The position numbers were made by a program, and so were the translations under genes. A DNA stretch of 64,000 bases from Klebsiella sp. BIGb0138 (GTDB lineage Bacteria > Pseudomonadota > Gammaproteobacteria > Enterobacterales > Enterobacteriaceae), in assembly GCF_004342285.1 (NCBI RefSeq), contig NZ_SMCV01000012.1, positions 106,430 to 170,429 of the forward strand. Reading direction: 5' to 3'. Each line of letters opens with the position of its first letter. Position 1 is the stretch's first letter. A model generated the notes under the pieces. That model was not told the origin of the DNA. It saw only the letters and a program-made list of their open reading frames with translations, and ran no database searches. Below, in pieces: positions 52,558 to 60,057 of this stretch.

Positions 52558-52665
52558 TTACCTCCCATAAGCCTTGCGGAGGTACAATTCTGCAATAAGT
52601 TCGTGCCCGCTCGCCGCGTACAGGCGGGCTAATTTATATGCTGCTCGGTCGATGATGAATGTCAT
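52558..52665 (-). CDS. Very small phage protein, 35 residues
   Basis: Reads MTFIIDRAAYKLARLYAASG and continues to a TAA two bases before the next ATG. GAGGG lies eight bases upstream. Amphipathic helix composition. Its fit in the tight operon supports it; function unknown. Confidence 0.55.
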   Translation of the reverse strand: MTFIIDRAAYKLARLYAASGHELIAELYLRKAYGR

Positions 52666-52735
52666 AATAAATCCCTCGCTAAATTTAGGGTGCAGGATTC
52701 CCCACCGGTTAAGGTGTTAATTAAAACTGTTTTGG

Positions 52736-53152
52736 TTAATTCAATTTTGCTTCGATGTTTTTCAATTCACTGCAAACTTTTATCGCATAATCGAAGATTA
52801 CTGATGCCATATACATGGCTGGTTTGCCATTATCTTCATCTGTGAAGTAAGCCTCATTATAAATATGCGCAAGCTCTTCGAGTTTTCTTGCCGTAATGGT
52901 CGCGTGAAAAACATCATCAACAATATCAGCGCCGCTCTCGTCCCGTTGGGGGGGGGGGGCTGATACATCGCTGAGCGTGTTGATATATTCATTCGCAGTG
53001 TCGAGCGTCTTTTTCATTGAACGAATCAGGCAAGCTATAGCGCAATCTGTTTCGTGGTCTTCGCTGCTATTTTTGTAGATGGTTTCAAGAAGCACAGTAT
53101 TCTCGATAATATCAGCAGAAATAGTTTCAAGCATCTGAACGGGAGTATTCAT
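52736..53152 (-). CDS. Phage hypothetical protein with an internal C12 tract
   Basis: 138 residues, acidic and helical. Residues 1-64 and 68-138 are joined by a Pro-Pro-Pro linker coded by a run of 12 C (plus-strand G12 at 52948-52959). With 12 bases the two halves are in one frame; any change not divisible by three would end translation early. The N-terminal half (MNTPVQMLETISADIIENTV) and the C-terminal half both look like helical domains. Function unknown. Confidence 0.6.
   Translation of the reverse strand: MNTPVQMLETISADIIENTVLLETIYKNSSEDHETDCAIACLIRSMKKTLDTANEYINTLSDVSAPPPQRDESGADIVDDVFHATITARKLEELAHIYNEAYFTDEDNGKPAMYMASVIFDYAIKVCSELKNIEAKLN
52948..52959. repeat. G12 homopolymer inside a phage early gene
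   Basis: Twelve G on the plus strand, C12 in the coding strand of the gene at 52736-53152. At this length the gene is in frame across the tract. A tract this long is expected to change length during replication. Confidence 0.9.
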
Positions 53153-53355
53153 TTGTTTGCCTCAAAATTATGTACGCGTTCGAGTTCTTCATATGCTCGC
53201 GAAGCCAGGTACCGAATGCCATTGGATGCTTCTTTAATGGTATCCGCATCAAGCTGTTCAGCGCTTAACTCAAGTGCTACGAGCAGGGCGCATACGTTAT
53301 TAGTGTATTCCATCGCGCTAATGAGGTTCGGGTGGTTGGTGGTGTTGGTTTTCAT
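53149..53355 (-). CDS. Small phage protein, 68 residues
   Basis: Acidic helical protein (MKTNTTNHPNLISAMEYTNN; ALELSAEQLDADTIKEASNG). Overlaps both neighbours by four bases (ATGA type). Likely paralogous in style to the genes on either side, which all have the same helical make-up. Function unknown. Confidence 0.6.
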   Translation of the reverse strand: MKTNTTNHPNLISAMEYTNNVCALLVALELSAEQLDADTIKEASNGIRYLASRAYEELERVHNFEANK

Positions 53356-53567
53356 TCTTCCACCTCTTTATTTGCGCTGTTAATAGTTTTCTGCATTGAG
53401 TTAACCATGTCCCAAGCTATGCCAAGGCACCCCTCAATATCATCAGGTTCACAGTTGTTATCTTTTACAGCCTGACACAGCATCGACAAAAAATGACCAA
53501 GCTTAGTCAAACTATCGGAGCAGAAATTAACTTTTTCGGTTTCTGTTATCATCTTCATATTCACCAT
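53352..53567 (-). CDS. First gene of the leftward early operon, 71 residues
   Basis: Small acidic protein (start could be Met at 53567, 53558 or 53552; centre DSLTKLGHFLSMLCQAVKDN) containing an invariant-looking LxxAWDMVNSMQKT helix. It lies directly downstream of the presumed leftward promoter. No similarity to lambda N is seen, so antitermination here, if any, must use another factor. Confidence 0.55.
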   Translation of the reverse strand: MVNMKMITETEKVNFCSDSLTKLGHFLSMLCQAVKDNNCEPDDIEGCLGIAWDMVNSMQKTINSANKEVEE

Positions 53568-53590
53568 GAGAGTGATTACTCGGTGAATTA

Positions 53591-53635
53591 AAGGTAACTA
53601 AAGTATCATTTTGGTGCAAGTGGTTTTGATACTTT
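53591..53635 (-). promoter_or_regulatory. Leftward promoter and operator (PL/OL)
   Basis: AAAGTATC (53600-53607) and GATACTTT (53628-53635) form an inverted pair, the same motif as at the rightward operator near Cro. On the minus strand TTGCAC (53614-53619) and TACCTT (53591-53596) give -35 and -10 boxes 17 bases apart, 24 bases ahead of the first leftward gene. The -10 is poor, the operator motif is the stronger evidence. Confidence 0.6.
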
Positions 53636-53652
53636 ATTTTCTCTACTTATCC

Positions 53653-53675
53653 AAAAAAAAGCCGGCATAGCCGGC
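53653..53675 (-). terminator. Terminator of the CI-like gene
   Basis: GCCGGC-ATA-GCCGGC (53661-53675) preceded on the plus strand by A8, so that on the minus strand the stem is followed by TTTTTTTT. It lies 18 bases after the repressor stop codon and isolates it from the leftward operon. Confidence 0.88.
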
Positions 53676-53692
53676 ATCTGATTGATATATAA

Positions 53693-54394
53693 TTAAAATA
53701 TGTCCCACCTGGCATCAACAACCACACCGATTATTTCGCACTCATCATCTAGGGGGATCATAGGATATTGAGGATTGAGGGGTTTCAGATACCCAGCCCC
53801 CATGTCAGTTACATACTTTTTAAAAGTAACATCCCTGCTACTTCTCTTTTGCGCGATAACATAGCAGTTTGAGTAAGGTTCTTTTTCTGGATCAATAAGT
53901 ATGGACATACCTTCAGGAAAGGTTACCCCTGCATGCGAAGTCATAGAATCGCCTTTTACCTCAAGCCAAAAACCTCTTTCGCCAGCGTACTTTACAGAAT
54001 CAATCCAGTTTTCAATATCATACATATTATAGTTATCGCCACATTGCGCAAATTGACCAGCTTGAACCCAGTTTAACTTCGGGTAGCTGTATCTGCGCTG
54101 TGGTTGCACGGTCTCGGTTACGTTATTAACCCAAGCTGTATCACTGATAGGTTTCTTTTGTGGTTGGGTTTGTGGCAGTTTTTCCTGCGTTCCCTTACCA
54201 GTCTGCAGCCACTCAGGTTCGCATCCAAGTGCGGATGAGATCTTAAAAAGAGTATTGCTGTTAAAGTTTTTTGTTAGTCCAAGCTCCGCTTTACTGATAG
54301 CTACCCGCGTGACACCTGCTTTTTTGGCAAGAGCCTCTTGCGTGAATCCTAACAATTCGCGTCGGCTTATCAACCGGTCTGCTAACGAACTCAT
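53693..54394 (-). CDS. CI-like phage repressor (HTH plus S24 LexA-type peptidase)
   Basis: 233 residues. Helix-turn-helix at about 15-40 (LLGFTQEALAKKAGVTRVAI). The C-terminal S24 domain has the Ala112-Gly113 self-cleavage site, Ser150 in VKGDSMTS, and a lysine at about 192 in TFKKYV. It keeps the prophage silent and is cut after RecA activation in the SOS response. AGGGGGA precedes the ATG. It is divergent from the Cro-like gene, with operators between them. Confidence 0.93.
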   Translation of the reverse strand: MSSLADRLISRRELLGFTQEALAKKAGVTRVAISKAELGLTKNFNSNTLFKISSALGCEPEWLQTGKGTQEKLPQTQPQKKPISDTAWVNNVTETVQPQRRYSYPKLNWVQAGQFAQCGDNYNMYDIENWIDSVKYAGERGFWLEVKGDSMTSHAGVTFPEGMSILIDPEKEPYSNCYVIAQKRSSRDVTFKKYVTDMGAGYLKPLNPQYPMIPLDDECEIIGVVVDARWDIF

Positions 54395-54417
54395 GAGTCA
54401 TCCCCCTAAAAGAAACT

Positions 54418-54478
54418 AAAGTAACATTTCGTTTTGATACTTTGGATTCTATTTGCTACTATCGATTGATACAATAGT
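54418..54478. promoter_or_regulatory. Rightward operator region with PR and PRM
   Basis: AAAGTAAC (54418-54425) and GATACTTT (54436-54443) repeat the OL motif; ACTAT/ATAGT (54458-54462, 54474-54478) is a further inverted pair. PR: TTGATA (54434-54439), 17 bases, TACTAT (54457-54462). PRM on the minus strand: TTGTAT (54469-54474), 17 bases, TAGAAT (54446-54451). The two promoters overlap face to face, as in lambdoid switches. Confidence 0.65.
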
Positions 54479-54492
54479 TTCGACGCCGAGAG

Positions 54493-54708
54493 ATGAAAAT
54501 GACTCTGTTTGAAATCCTTAAGCAGCAATTTAAGACAAATACCGCTATCGGGAAAAGATTCCCACGCAAAGGCAAACCGAGAAGTAGTCAGGCCGTAGGG
54601 AAGTGGGAGATGCGTGGAGTTCCAGAGGATGTTGCGATCTTATGTCATTTGGATTCAAAAATCCCATACACCCACCCAGGAATTAGCAACGGTTCCAATG
54701 AGGTGTGA
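54493..54708 (+). CDS. Cro/YdaS-like phage DNA-binding protein
   Basis: 71 residues. FEILKQQFKTNTAIGKRFPRKGKPRSSQAVGKWEMRGVPEDVAI is a one-helix-turn-helix Cro/YdaS pattern, with KWEMRGVPEDVA as the end of the DNA-reading part. The start may be the ATG at 54499, which has GAGAG at better spacing. It is the first rightward gene and should repress PRM. Confidence 0.82.
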   Translation: MKMTLFEILKQQFKTNTAIGKRFPRKGKPRSSQAVGKWEMRGVPEDVAILCHLDSKIPYTHPGISNGSNEV

Positions 54709-54709
54709 C

Positions 54710-54974
54710 ATGTCACCCGAAGACTTCATTCGCAAGCACATTACGGCGGCGCTGACCGTAGAAGGCTTCGCGCCGTCGGTGGTTCAGGGGGGGGGTAGCC
54801 AAAGGTCTGGAACATTACCGCTGCATGTCGCAGTCAACCAAAAAGGGGAGTTGTTTTGCGGATTGCCTTTTTCGAGCCCGTCAGTGGGCTTTGGGGCAGA
54901 CAACTACCGCAGAACGGAAAGCAGCAAAGAAAAAGCCGGGAAGAGGTGGTGGCGCTCAACCCGGCCTGTTCTGA
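54710..54974 (+). pseudogene. Phage early gene split by a frameshift at a G9 tract
   Basis: Frame 1 starts MSPEDFIRKHITAALTVEGF at 54710 and runs to VVQGG at the tract (54787-54795). Past the tract this frame continues only to unlike sequence ending at 55003. In the frame two bases along, the sequence reads VAKGLEHYRCMSQSTKKGSC, then FADCLFRARQW and stops at 54974, which is the continuation I expect from similar small phage proteins. A tract of 7 or 10 G would join them. In frame the product would be about 88 residues. Function unknown; the place is that of CII in lambda. Confidence 0.65.
54787..54795. repeat. G9 homopolymer that puts a phage gene out of frame
   Basis: Nine G in the coding strand of the gene starting at 54710. 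The two coding halves lie in different frames at this length, and one more or two fewer G would restore the frame. Confidence 0.9.
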
Positions 54975-55019
54975 CTTTCGACACAGCATTTGTTTTGAAA
55001 TGACCTCGGGGGAAATTTC

Positions 55020-55097
55020 ATGAAAAACCATACCAGATTTTTCGATTACAAATCAAGCGTGAGCAATCGCGACAAAGAATTGGCAGGTGCAGCATGA
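55020..55097 (+). CDS. Very small phage protein, 25 residues
   Basis: Reads MKNHTRFFDYKSSVSNRDKE and ends in GAA-like AGAA; GGGGGAAA stands six bases upstream, and the stop overlaps the next start (ATGA). Such overlap and ribosome site support translation, at least as a coupling leader. Function unknown. Confidence 0.45.
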   Translation: MKNHTRFFDYKSSVSNRDKELAGAA

Positions 55098-55393
55098 GTA
55101 ATACAAATTTTGTTCATCACTACCCGTTCTCCAGCCCGCTACAGCGCCTGATTATGATCCGCATCTTAATGGCAGGGTCACTGGATGGCGAAGGTGAGCG
55201 CGTCCTTGGGCATGATGTCCTGGCAAATTTCTGTTGCTGTTCAAAGCAAATGATCTTCAAAGAAGTGAAAAACCTTGAGCAAGCTGGTCATCTTACCGTT
55301 CGCCAAATAGGGGCCCTTGTGACTGGATTAAAGGTGTGCCTTGGGCCGGCGCTAGGGTACACCATCACCCCGACCACTGGTGATGCGAAATGA
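55094..55393 (+). CDS. Small phage protein, probable winged-helix DNA-binding
   Basis: 99 residues. LQRLIMIRILMAGSLDGEGE, then FCCCSKQMIFKEVKNLEQAGHLTVRQIG, looks like the helix 2-3 and wing of a winged helix protein. It overlaps the start of the next gene by four bases (ATGA). It probably works with the replication genes that follow. Confidence 0.6.
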   Translation: MSNTNFVHHYPFSSPLQRLIMIRILMAGSLDGEGERVLGHDVLANFCCCSKQMIFKEVKNLEQAGHLTVRQIGALVTGLKVCLGPALGYTITPTTGDAK

Positions 55394-56235
55394 GCATGCT
55401 ATTTAATTTCCGTCCACTGGTTATTAACCCTGAGCTTGCCACGCGCATCGGTCTCAACGAAGCGATTGTCTTGCAACAGGTTAACTACTGGATTAACGAC
55501 AAAGAGCAGGGTGTGAATTTTGAGGGCCGCCGCTGGGTGTTCAACAGCTATGAGTCGTGGGTAAAACAATTCCCGTTCTGGTCAGCAGATACCGTTAAAC
55601 GCGCTTTTACATCACTCGTCAAACAGGGATGTCTTGATGTTGAGCAGCTCAATAAGTCCCAGCATGACCGGACAAATTACTACACCATCAACCATGATTG
55701 CGAGCTACTCAATGATGCGGAACAGGTACCCTCATCGAACGGGGCAAATTGCCCTGATCGACAAGCGCAGGATGCACCGATGGATGAAGGCAAAAACGCC
55801 CGATCTCTAACGGTTACTACAACAAAGACTACTACAGAGACTAAATCTATTGGCGCATCGGCTGACGCCTCTGCACCGGCACGCCCTGCAAAACAGGATT
55901 ATTCACCTGAGTTCGAAACAGCCTGGGATGCTTACCCCAAACGCGCTGGTGGCAATTCCAAGGCGGGGGCTTTCAAAGCCTGGAAAGCTCGCCTGAAAGA
56001 CGGGGTTAAGCCTGATGACATGCTGGCAGGTGTTAAGCGCTATGCAGCCTATGCCCGCGCAACCGGCAGCGTCGGAACCCAGTTCGTTAAGCAAGCTGCC
56101 ACGTTCTTCGGTCCCGATCGCCACTTCGAAGAATCCTGGCAATCGCCATCCGCTCCCGGCGGTGGGCGCCCTGGCGTGCTGCCGGTATCTGGCTTCAGTG
56201 AGCAGAACTATGGCGAATCAAGTTGGGACTGGTAA
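55390..56235 (+). CDS. Replication initiator, O/DnaT-like with DnaD-type domain
   Basis: 281 residues. The N-terminal part (FNFRPLVINPELATRIGLNEAIVLQQVNYWI, then SADTVKRAFTSLVKQGCL) is a winged-helix region used to bind the origin; a linker rich in Thr and Ala follows; the C-terminal part (FETAWDAYPKRAGGNSKAGAFKAWKARLKDG) is the conserved domain found in phage DnaT-like proteins. It should load the DnaC-like and DnaB-like proteins encoded next. No clear iterons were seen in the gene. Confidence 0.8.
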   Translation: MSMLFNFRPLVINPELATRIGLNEAIVLQQVNYWINDKEQGVNFEGRRWVFNSYESWVKQFPFWSADTVKRAFTSLVKQGCLDVEQLNKSQHDRTNYYTINHDCELLNDAEQVPSSNGANCPDRQAQDAPMDEGKNARSLTVTTTKTTTETKSIGASADASAPARPAKQDYSPEFETAWDAYPKRAGGNSKAGAFKAWKARLKDGVKPDDMLAGVKRYAAYARATGSVGTQFVKQAATFFGPDRHFEESWQSPSAPGGGRPGVLPVSGFSEQNYGESSWDW

Positions 56236-56250
56236 TTCAGGGGAAATGAC

Positions 56251-57129
56251 ATGTTAAATTTAAACCAACAAAAAGCGCGCCACGACCTGAAAGCCGATCG
56301 GGAGCGCCTTGCAGAAGAATTAAATTTTGCGCTGGAGCACAAACTCCCGTGGGGATACAGCGGCTGGAACTCAGGAAACGCCGAGATTACCTCCTGTGAA
56401 AAGCATGGAGATTTTGAGCGATTCACGCTGGTGGGAAAGGCTTTTCGCGGCGGTGAGAATTTCAAACATTCGCAATGTCCTGCATGCCTCCGTGCTCAAC
56501 TGGCAGAGATTGACGCGGAGCTGCGTGCGTTACGCGTCGCTGACCTGATGGACAACGCAGGCATCGCCCGCCGTTTTGAAGAATGCGAATTCGAAAACTA
56601 TCGCCCGGTGAATCAGGGGGCTAGCAAAAATCTGGCCGGCTGCCGCCATTATGCCGAAAACTGGCCGCAGGTATTTGCGACCGGAAAGGGGCTTGTGATG
56701 ACCGGCAACTGCGGTACAGGGAAAAACCACCTGGCCATCTCGACAGCGAAAGCCATCATCCGTAACCATCTCGCCAGGGTTGAAATTACTGATGTGATGC
56801 GCGTTATGCGGGCCGTGAAAAGCACGTGGCGCCATAATTCCGAAACCACAGAAGACGGCGTGCTGGAACACTATGCATCGCTGGACCTGCTGATTATCGA
56901 CGAGGTGGGGGTGCAGTTTGGTAGCGCTTCTGAACTGGCCATCCTGCAGGAAATCATCAACGCCCGCTACGAGAGCATATTACCCACCATCCTGATCAGC
57001 AATCTGACCTTCGAGCAGCTTAAGGACTCCATTGGTGAGCGCATCGTAGACCGGGTAACCAACGGTGGTCGAAATCGGCTGGCGTTCAACTGGGAAAGCT
57101 TCCGTGGAAACGACGGGGTGCCTGAATGA
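56251..57129 (+). CDS. DnaC-like helicase loader ATPase with zinc finger
   Basis: 292 residues. A zinc site of Cys49, His52, Cys76 and Cys79 lies in the N-terminal part; the AAA+ core has Walker A GNCGTGKN at 152-159 and Walker B LLIIDEVG, as in E. coli DnaC (GTGKNHLA). It would load the replicative helicase at the phage origin. GGGGAAA precedes the start. The last four bases overlap the DnaB-like gene (ATGA). Confidence 0.88.
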   Translation: MLNLNQQKARHDLKADRERLAEELNFALEHKLPWGYSGWNSGNAEITSCEKHGDFERFTLVGKAFRGGENFKHSQCPACLRAQLAEIDAELRALRVADLMDNAGIARRFEECEFENYRPVNQGASKNLAGCRHYAENWPQVFATGKGLVMTGNCGTGKNHLAISTAKAIIRNHLARVEITDVMRVMRAVKSTWRHNSETTEDGVLEHYASLDLLIIDEVGVQFGSASELAILQEIINARYESILPTILISNLTFEQLKDSIGERIVDRVTNGGRNRLAFNWESFRGNDGVPE

Positions 57130-58505
57130 CACCTGTTTGGAAAAACGAGGATCTGGAAGGAGCGGTTATTGGCGCCTTATTTTTGCGCGGTGCTGACCCT
57201 GAGGTACTGGATATCCTTTCCCGGCTGCCGGCGAGTACGTTCTCGGTGCGTCAGTATCGAGAAATCTATACCGGCATCTGTCAGCAAGCCCGCGGTGGCG
57301 GAGTGATTGATCCGCTGCTGCTCTGTGAGTCTCTGCCAGCGCTTCAGACCACCATACTTGAAGCCACCCGCGTTAGTTGGGCGAAATCGGCTTTGGTCTC
57401 TTACATCGACGTTCTGCGTCGCAATGCAGGTGTCCGTGATGCAGAGGCCGCACTGGAAAAGGTGCTAAACCAGATTAAGAGTGCCAGCAACGGTGATTCT
57501 GCGCTGGCTGCTCTGGAGTCCGTAAAACAGGTGGTTTCAGCCATCGATATTTCTGCAGATACTGTGCAGCCTGTCCATATTTCCGATCTGCTCACCGCCG
57601 TGGCTGACGAGGTAGAATCCCGCAGCCAGGGGAGGGAGGAAACCCGCAGCCTGCTTACTGGCATTGCGGAGCTTGATGCGAAGACGGGTGGCATTGAATC
57701 CACGGATCTGGTGTTTATCGCGGCGCGTCCCTCGATGGGCAAAACAGAGCTGGCGCTGGACATCATCGAGAAAGTCTCAGCGCAGGGGCATGGCGTTCTG
57801 TTTTTCAGCATGGAGATGTCCGACACGCAGATCGCCAAACGCATGGTTTCTGCCGCTGGCGGTATGCCTGTATCCCGATTGAAGGCAGTCGAAAAGTTTG
57901 AGGATGAAGACTGGGCGCGATTCTTTAACGGTATGGAGCAACTGGTTAACCGCAGCGTTTGGATCACCGACGCAACCAACCTCAATATCGACCAGATTGT
58001 ACAAACTGCAACCCGCTATAAGCTGGAGCATCCAGAAATTGCCCTGGTGGTCATCGACTATCTCGCGCTGATCAAAATTCAGAGCACGGCCCGCTATGAC
58101 CTGGCGGTAGGGGAATTGTCAAAGGGGTTGAAACGTCTCGCCAAGACCAACAAAACGCCAGTTATCGCCCTGAGCCAGTTATCCCGCGGGGTAGAATCTC
58201 GCCCCAACAAGCGCCCGATGAACTCTGACCTAAAGAACTCCGGGGAGATTGAGGCGGATGCTGACCTAATCCTGATGCTGTATCGCGATGAAGTTTACGA
58301 CCCGGAATCACCTGCAAAGGGCATAGCCGAAATCAACGTGACAAAACAACGCAACGGCGAACTGGGGACAATTTATCGCCGGTTCTATAACGGGCATTTC
58401 CTGCCGATCGACCAGGACGAAGCCCGCCAGCGCTCAACCCCCAAACCTAAAACGCAGCAACGTCGCTATACCAGAGGGAGCCAGGAGAATAATGCAGATT
58501 TTTAA
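57126..58505 (+). CDS. DnaB-like replicative helicase
   Basis: 459 residues. N-terminal primase-interaction domain (EDLEGAVIGALFLRGADPEVLDIL), linker, and RecA-like C-terminal domain with Walker A ARPSMGKTE at 200-208, Walker B LVVIDYLALI, and the LSQLSRGVESRPNKRP arginine-finger region. It is a phage copy of the 5 prime to 3 prime hexameric helicase. It follows the loader gene with an ATGA overlap and overlaps the RusA gene by 14 bases. Confidence 0.93.
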   Translation: MTPVWKNEDLEGAVIGALFLRGADPEVLDILSRLPASTFSVRQYREIYTGICQQARGGGVIDPLLLCESLPALQTTILEATRVSWAKSALVSYIDVLRRNAGVRDAEAALEKVLNQIKSASNGDSALAALESVKQVVSAIDISADTVQPVHISDLLTAVADEVESRSQGREETRSLLTGIAELDAKTGGIESTDLVFIAARPSMGKTELALDIIEKVSAQGHGVLFFSMEMSDTQIAKRMVSAAGGMPVSRLKAVEKFEDEDWARFFNGMEQLVNRSVWITDATNLNIDQIVQTATRYKLEHPEIALVVIDYLALIKIQSTARYDLAVGELSKGLKRLAKTNKTPVIALSQLSRGVESRPNKRPMNSDLKNSGEIEADADLILMLYRDEVYDPESPAKGIAEINVTKQRNGELGTIYRRFYNGHFLPIDQDEARQRSTPKPKTQQRRYTRGSQENNADF

Positions 58506-58860
58506 CATCACCCCAATGGGCAAGCCCCGACAAACCCGCGCCGACAAATGGAAACAACGAGAAGTAGTGCTTCGTTACCGGGCGTTCTGTGATGAGGTCA
58601 GGCTGAAGAAGGTCGTTATGCCAGAGGCGGGAAGTCACATTACTTTCATCCTGCCGATGCCGGAGAGCTGGAGCCAGAAAAAACGTGCAGCAATGGATGG
58701 TCAGGCTCACCAGCAAAAGCCGGATGCCGACAACATGATTAAAGCGTTGATGGATGCGTTGTTTGCTGACGACGCTCACATCTGGGACTTTCGGGTGACA
58801 AAGCTCTGGGGTGTAACCGGACAAATTTTAATTTCTGATATCGGAGAAGTGGCCGCATGA
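58492..58860 (+). CDS. RusA-family Holliday junction resolvase
   Basis: 122 residues, the usual RusA size. The acidic active site is visible in KPDADNMIKALMDALFADDAHI (three conserved Asp). RusA dimers cut four-way junctions and replace Rap/NinG in many lambdoid phages. CAGGAG lies upstream, and the end overlaps the Q gene by four bases. Confidence 0.9.
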   Translation: MQIFNITPMGKPRQTRADKWKQREVVLRYRAFCDEVRLKKVVMPEAGSHITFILPMPESWSQKKRAAMDGQAHQQKPDADNMIKALMDALFADDAHIWDFRVTKLWGVTGQILISDIGEVAA

Positions 58861-59672
58861 AACTGGAATCAGCACTCAAACACTTTAGCCCCCAGGGGAT
58901 GCATATCAGCGACGACGTGAAAAGCACATCGCCGAATCGCCTGAATGGTACAGACGTTATGACCGGGATCGGGGTGACCAGCAGCCGCGCACGATTCGGG
59001 CTGGCGGCGTTCTTCGGTAAGGCGGGCATCAGTAAAACCGATGAGCAACTGGCCGTTCAGGCGCTGGCGCGACATGCCCTTGATACAGCACCTAAAAACG
59101 TGCGGAAGGCCGCAGGTAAAGCGCTGGGGCGCTGCTGCCTGGTGCTGGCGAAATTTGCCTTTGCGGAGTATTCCCGTTCAGCTGAAACAACCGGGGTCTG
59201 CAGGGTATGTAGCGGTACGGGGAAGATGCAGACGACTATCACGGAGCGAAAAGTCACATACCCGTGGGGTAAGGCGCCTTATTGGGCGAAAAGGTCACGC
59301 GCTGTTCGTCCGTCCGACTGGGAGAAGTGGACCGAAGTAACTGCCATCTCCAGCGCTAAATGTGAAGCCTGTGACGGCAAAGGGATGATTAACGCCCGCT
59401 GCCGCTGCGGTGGTTCCGGCCAGGTTCTGGATCGCAAAGAGACTAAAGAGCGCGGGGCCCCGGTATATAAAACCTGTGAGCGTTGCTCCGGTAATGGTTT
59501 CACCAGTGTAAAATCTGCGGATGCCCACCGTGCAATTCAGCTGCATATTCCGGACCTGCACCAGTCCTCATGGTCACGCAACTGGAAGCCATTCTATGAA
59601 AGGCTGGTGGATATGCTCTGCAAAGGGGAGAAACAGGCTGCGGCGGAATTTGAGAAAGCGACCAGTTACTGA
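58857..59672 (+). CDS. Q-like late antiterminator (phage 82 type) with zinc-binding CxxC motifs
   Basis: 271 residues. After a helical N-terminus there are four DnaJ-like cysteine pairs: Cys115/118 (CRVCSGTG), Cys169/172 (CEACDGKG), Cys182/184 (CRCGGSG) and Cys207/210 (CERCSGNG), the pattern of phage 82 Q-type antiterminators. Such proteins bind near the late promoter and let RNA polymerase pass the early terminator. The late promoter, terminator and lysis genes follow directly. Confidence 0.88.
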   Translation: MKLESALKHFSPQGMHISDDVKSTSPNRLNGTDVMTGIGVTSSRARFGLAAFFGKAGISKTDEQLAVQALARHALDTAPKNVRKAAGKALGRCCLVLAKFAFAEYSRSAETTGVCRVCSGTGKMQTTITERKVTYPWGKAPYWAKRSRAVRPSDWEKWTEVTAISSAKCEACDGKGMINARCRCGGSGQVLDRKETKERGAPVYKTCERCSGNGFTSVKSADAHRAIQLHIPDLHQSSWSRNWKPFYERLVDMLCKGEKQAAAEFEKATSY

Positions 59673-59691
59673 AGTGATCAAAGCATATGGC

Positions 59692-59734
59692 GACACTTTT
59701 TTGCACGATAGAGTTGACTTTGCATAAAAGTGTC
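59692..59734. promoter_or_regulatory. Late promoter region enclosed by a long inverted repeat
   Basis: GACACTTTTTTGCA (59692-59705) and TGCATAAAAGTGTC (59721-59734) are reverse complements at 13 of 14 positions, with 15 bases between. The -35 box TTGACT (59714-59719) falls in the spacer and, with an 18-base gap, TATGCT (59738-59743) can serve as -10. The site lies 20 bases after the Q stop codon and 50 bases before a terminator, the layout of a Q-controlled PR prime. Confidence 0.6.
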
Positions 59735-59785
59735 CTGTATGCTTCTAATCATGGATACTTACATCCAAATGAAACCGATTACTAA

Positions 59786-59808
59786 CCCTGCCACCCGGCG
59801 GGGTTTTT
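59786..59808 (+). terminator. Terminator just after the late promoter (tR prime type)
   Basis: CCCTGCC (59786-59792) pairs with GGCGGGG (59797-59803) with one wobble, loop ACCC, then TTTTT. It is about 45 bases beyond the predicted late start point. In lambdoid phages Q lets polymerase read through such a terminator. Confidence 0.75.
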
Positions 59809-59819
59809 GCTTTCCGGCG

Positions 59820-59877
59820 ATACGACAGGGGTATTCGCGAGATGCATTGCATCAGTACCCCTGTCACATCGTCGTAT
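59820..59877. repeat. Nested inverted repeats in the late leader
   Basis: GACAGGGGTA (59824-59833) and TACCCCTGTC (59856-59865) are a perfect 10-bp pair. Outside them ATACGAC (59820-59826) and GTCGTAT (59871-59877) form a second pair that shares bases with the first, so two alternative folds are possible. No coding frame of quality crosses it. Confidence 0.6.
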
Positions 59878-60057
59878 ATTGCATTGAAACGAAATTTGTC
59901 AGATGTTAAATTTATGACGTGGTGAATCCCCCTATGCGGAGGGGCATTGTCAGTCTGATTTATTTTTGCGCTTATTGCGAGTCGTCCCCGGACTGGCGGC
60001 GGCTCACCGGGAGGCACCCGGCACCACACCCAATATAAAAATGATGATAGCTGTAAG

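Noticed and set aside
53352..53567. Lambda N-like antiterminator as first leftward gene
   Set aside because: The protein is acidic, whereas N has an Arg-rich RNA-binding N-terminus, and no clear boxA/boxB pair was found.
59745..60029. 94-codon minus-strand frame in the phage late leader
   Set aside because: It runs across several strong hairpins and terminators and has no family; the stretch is better read as non-coding.
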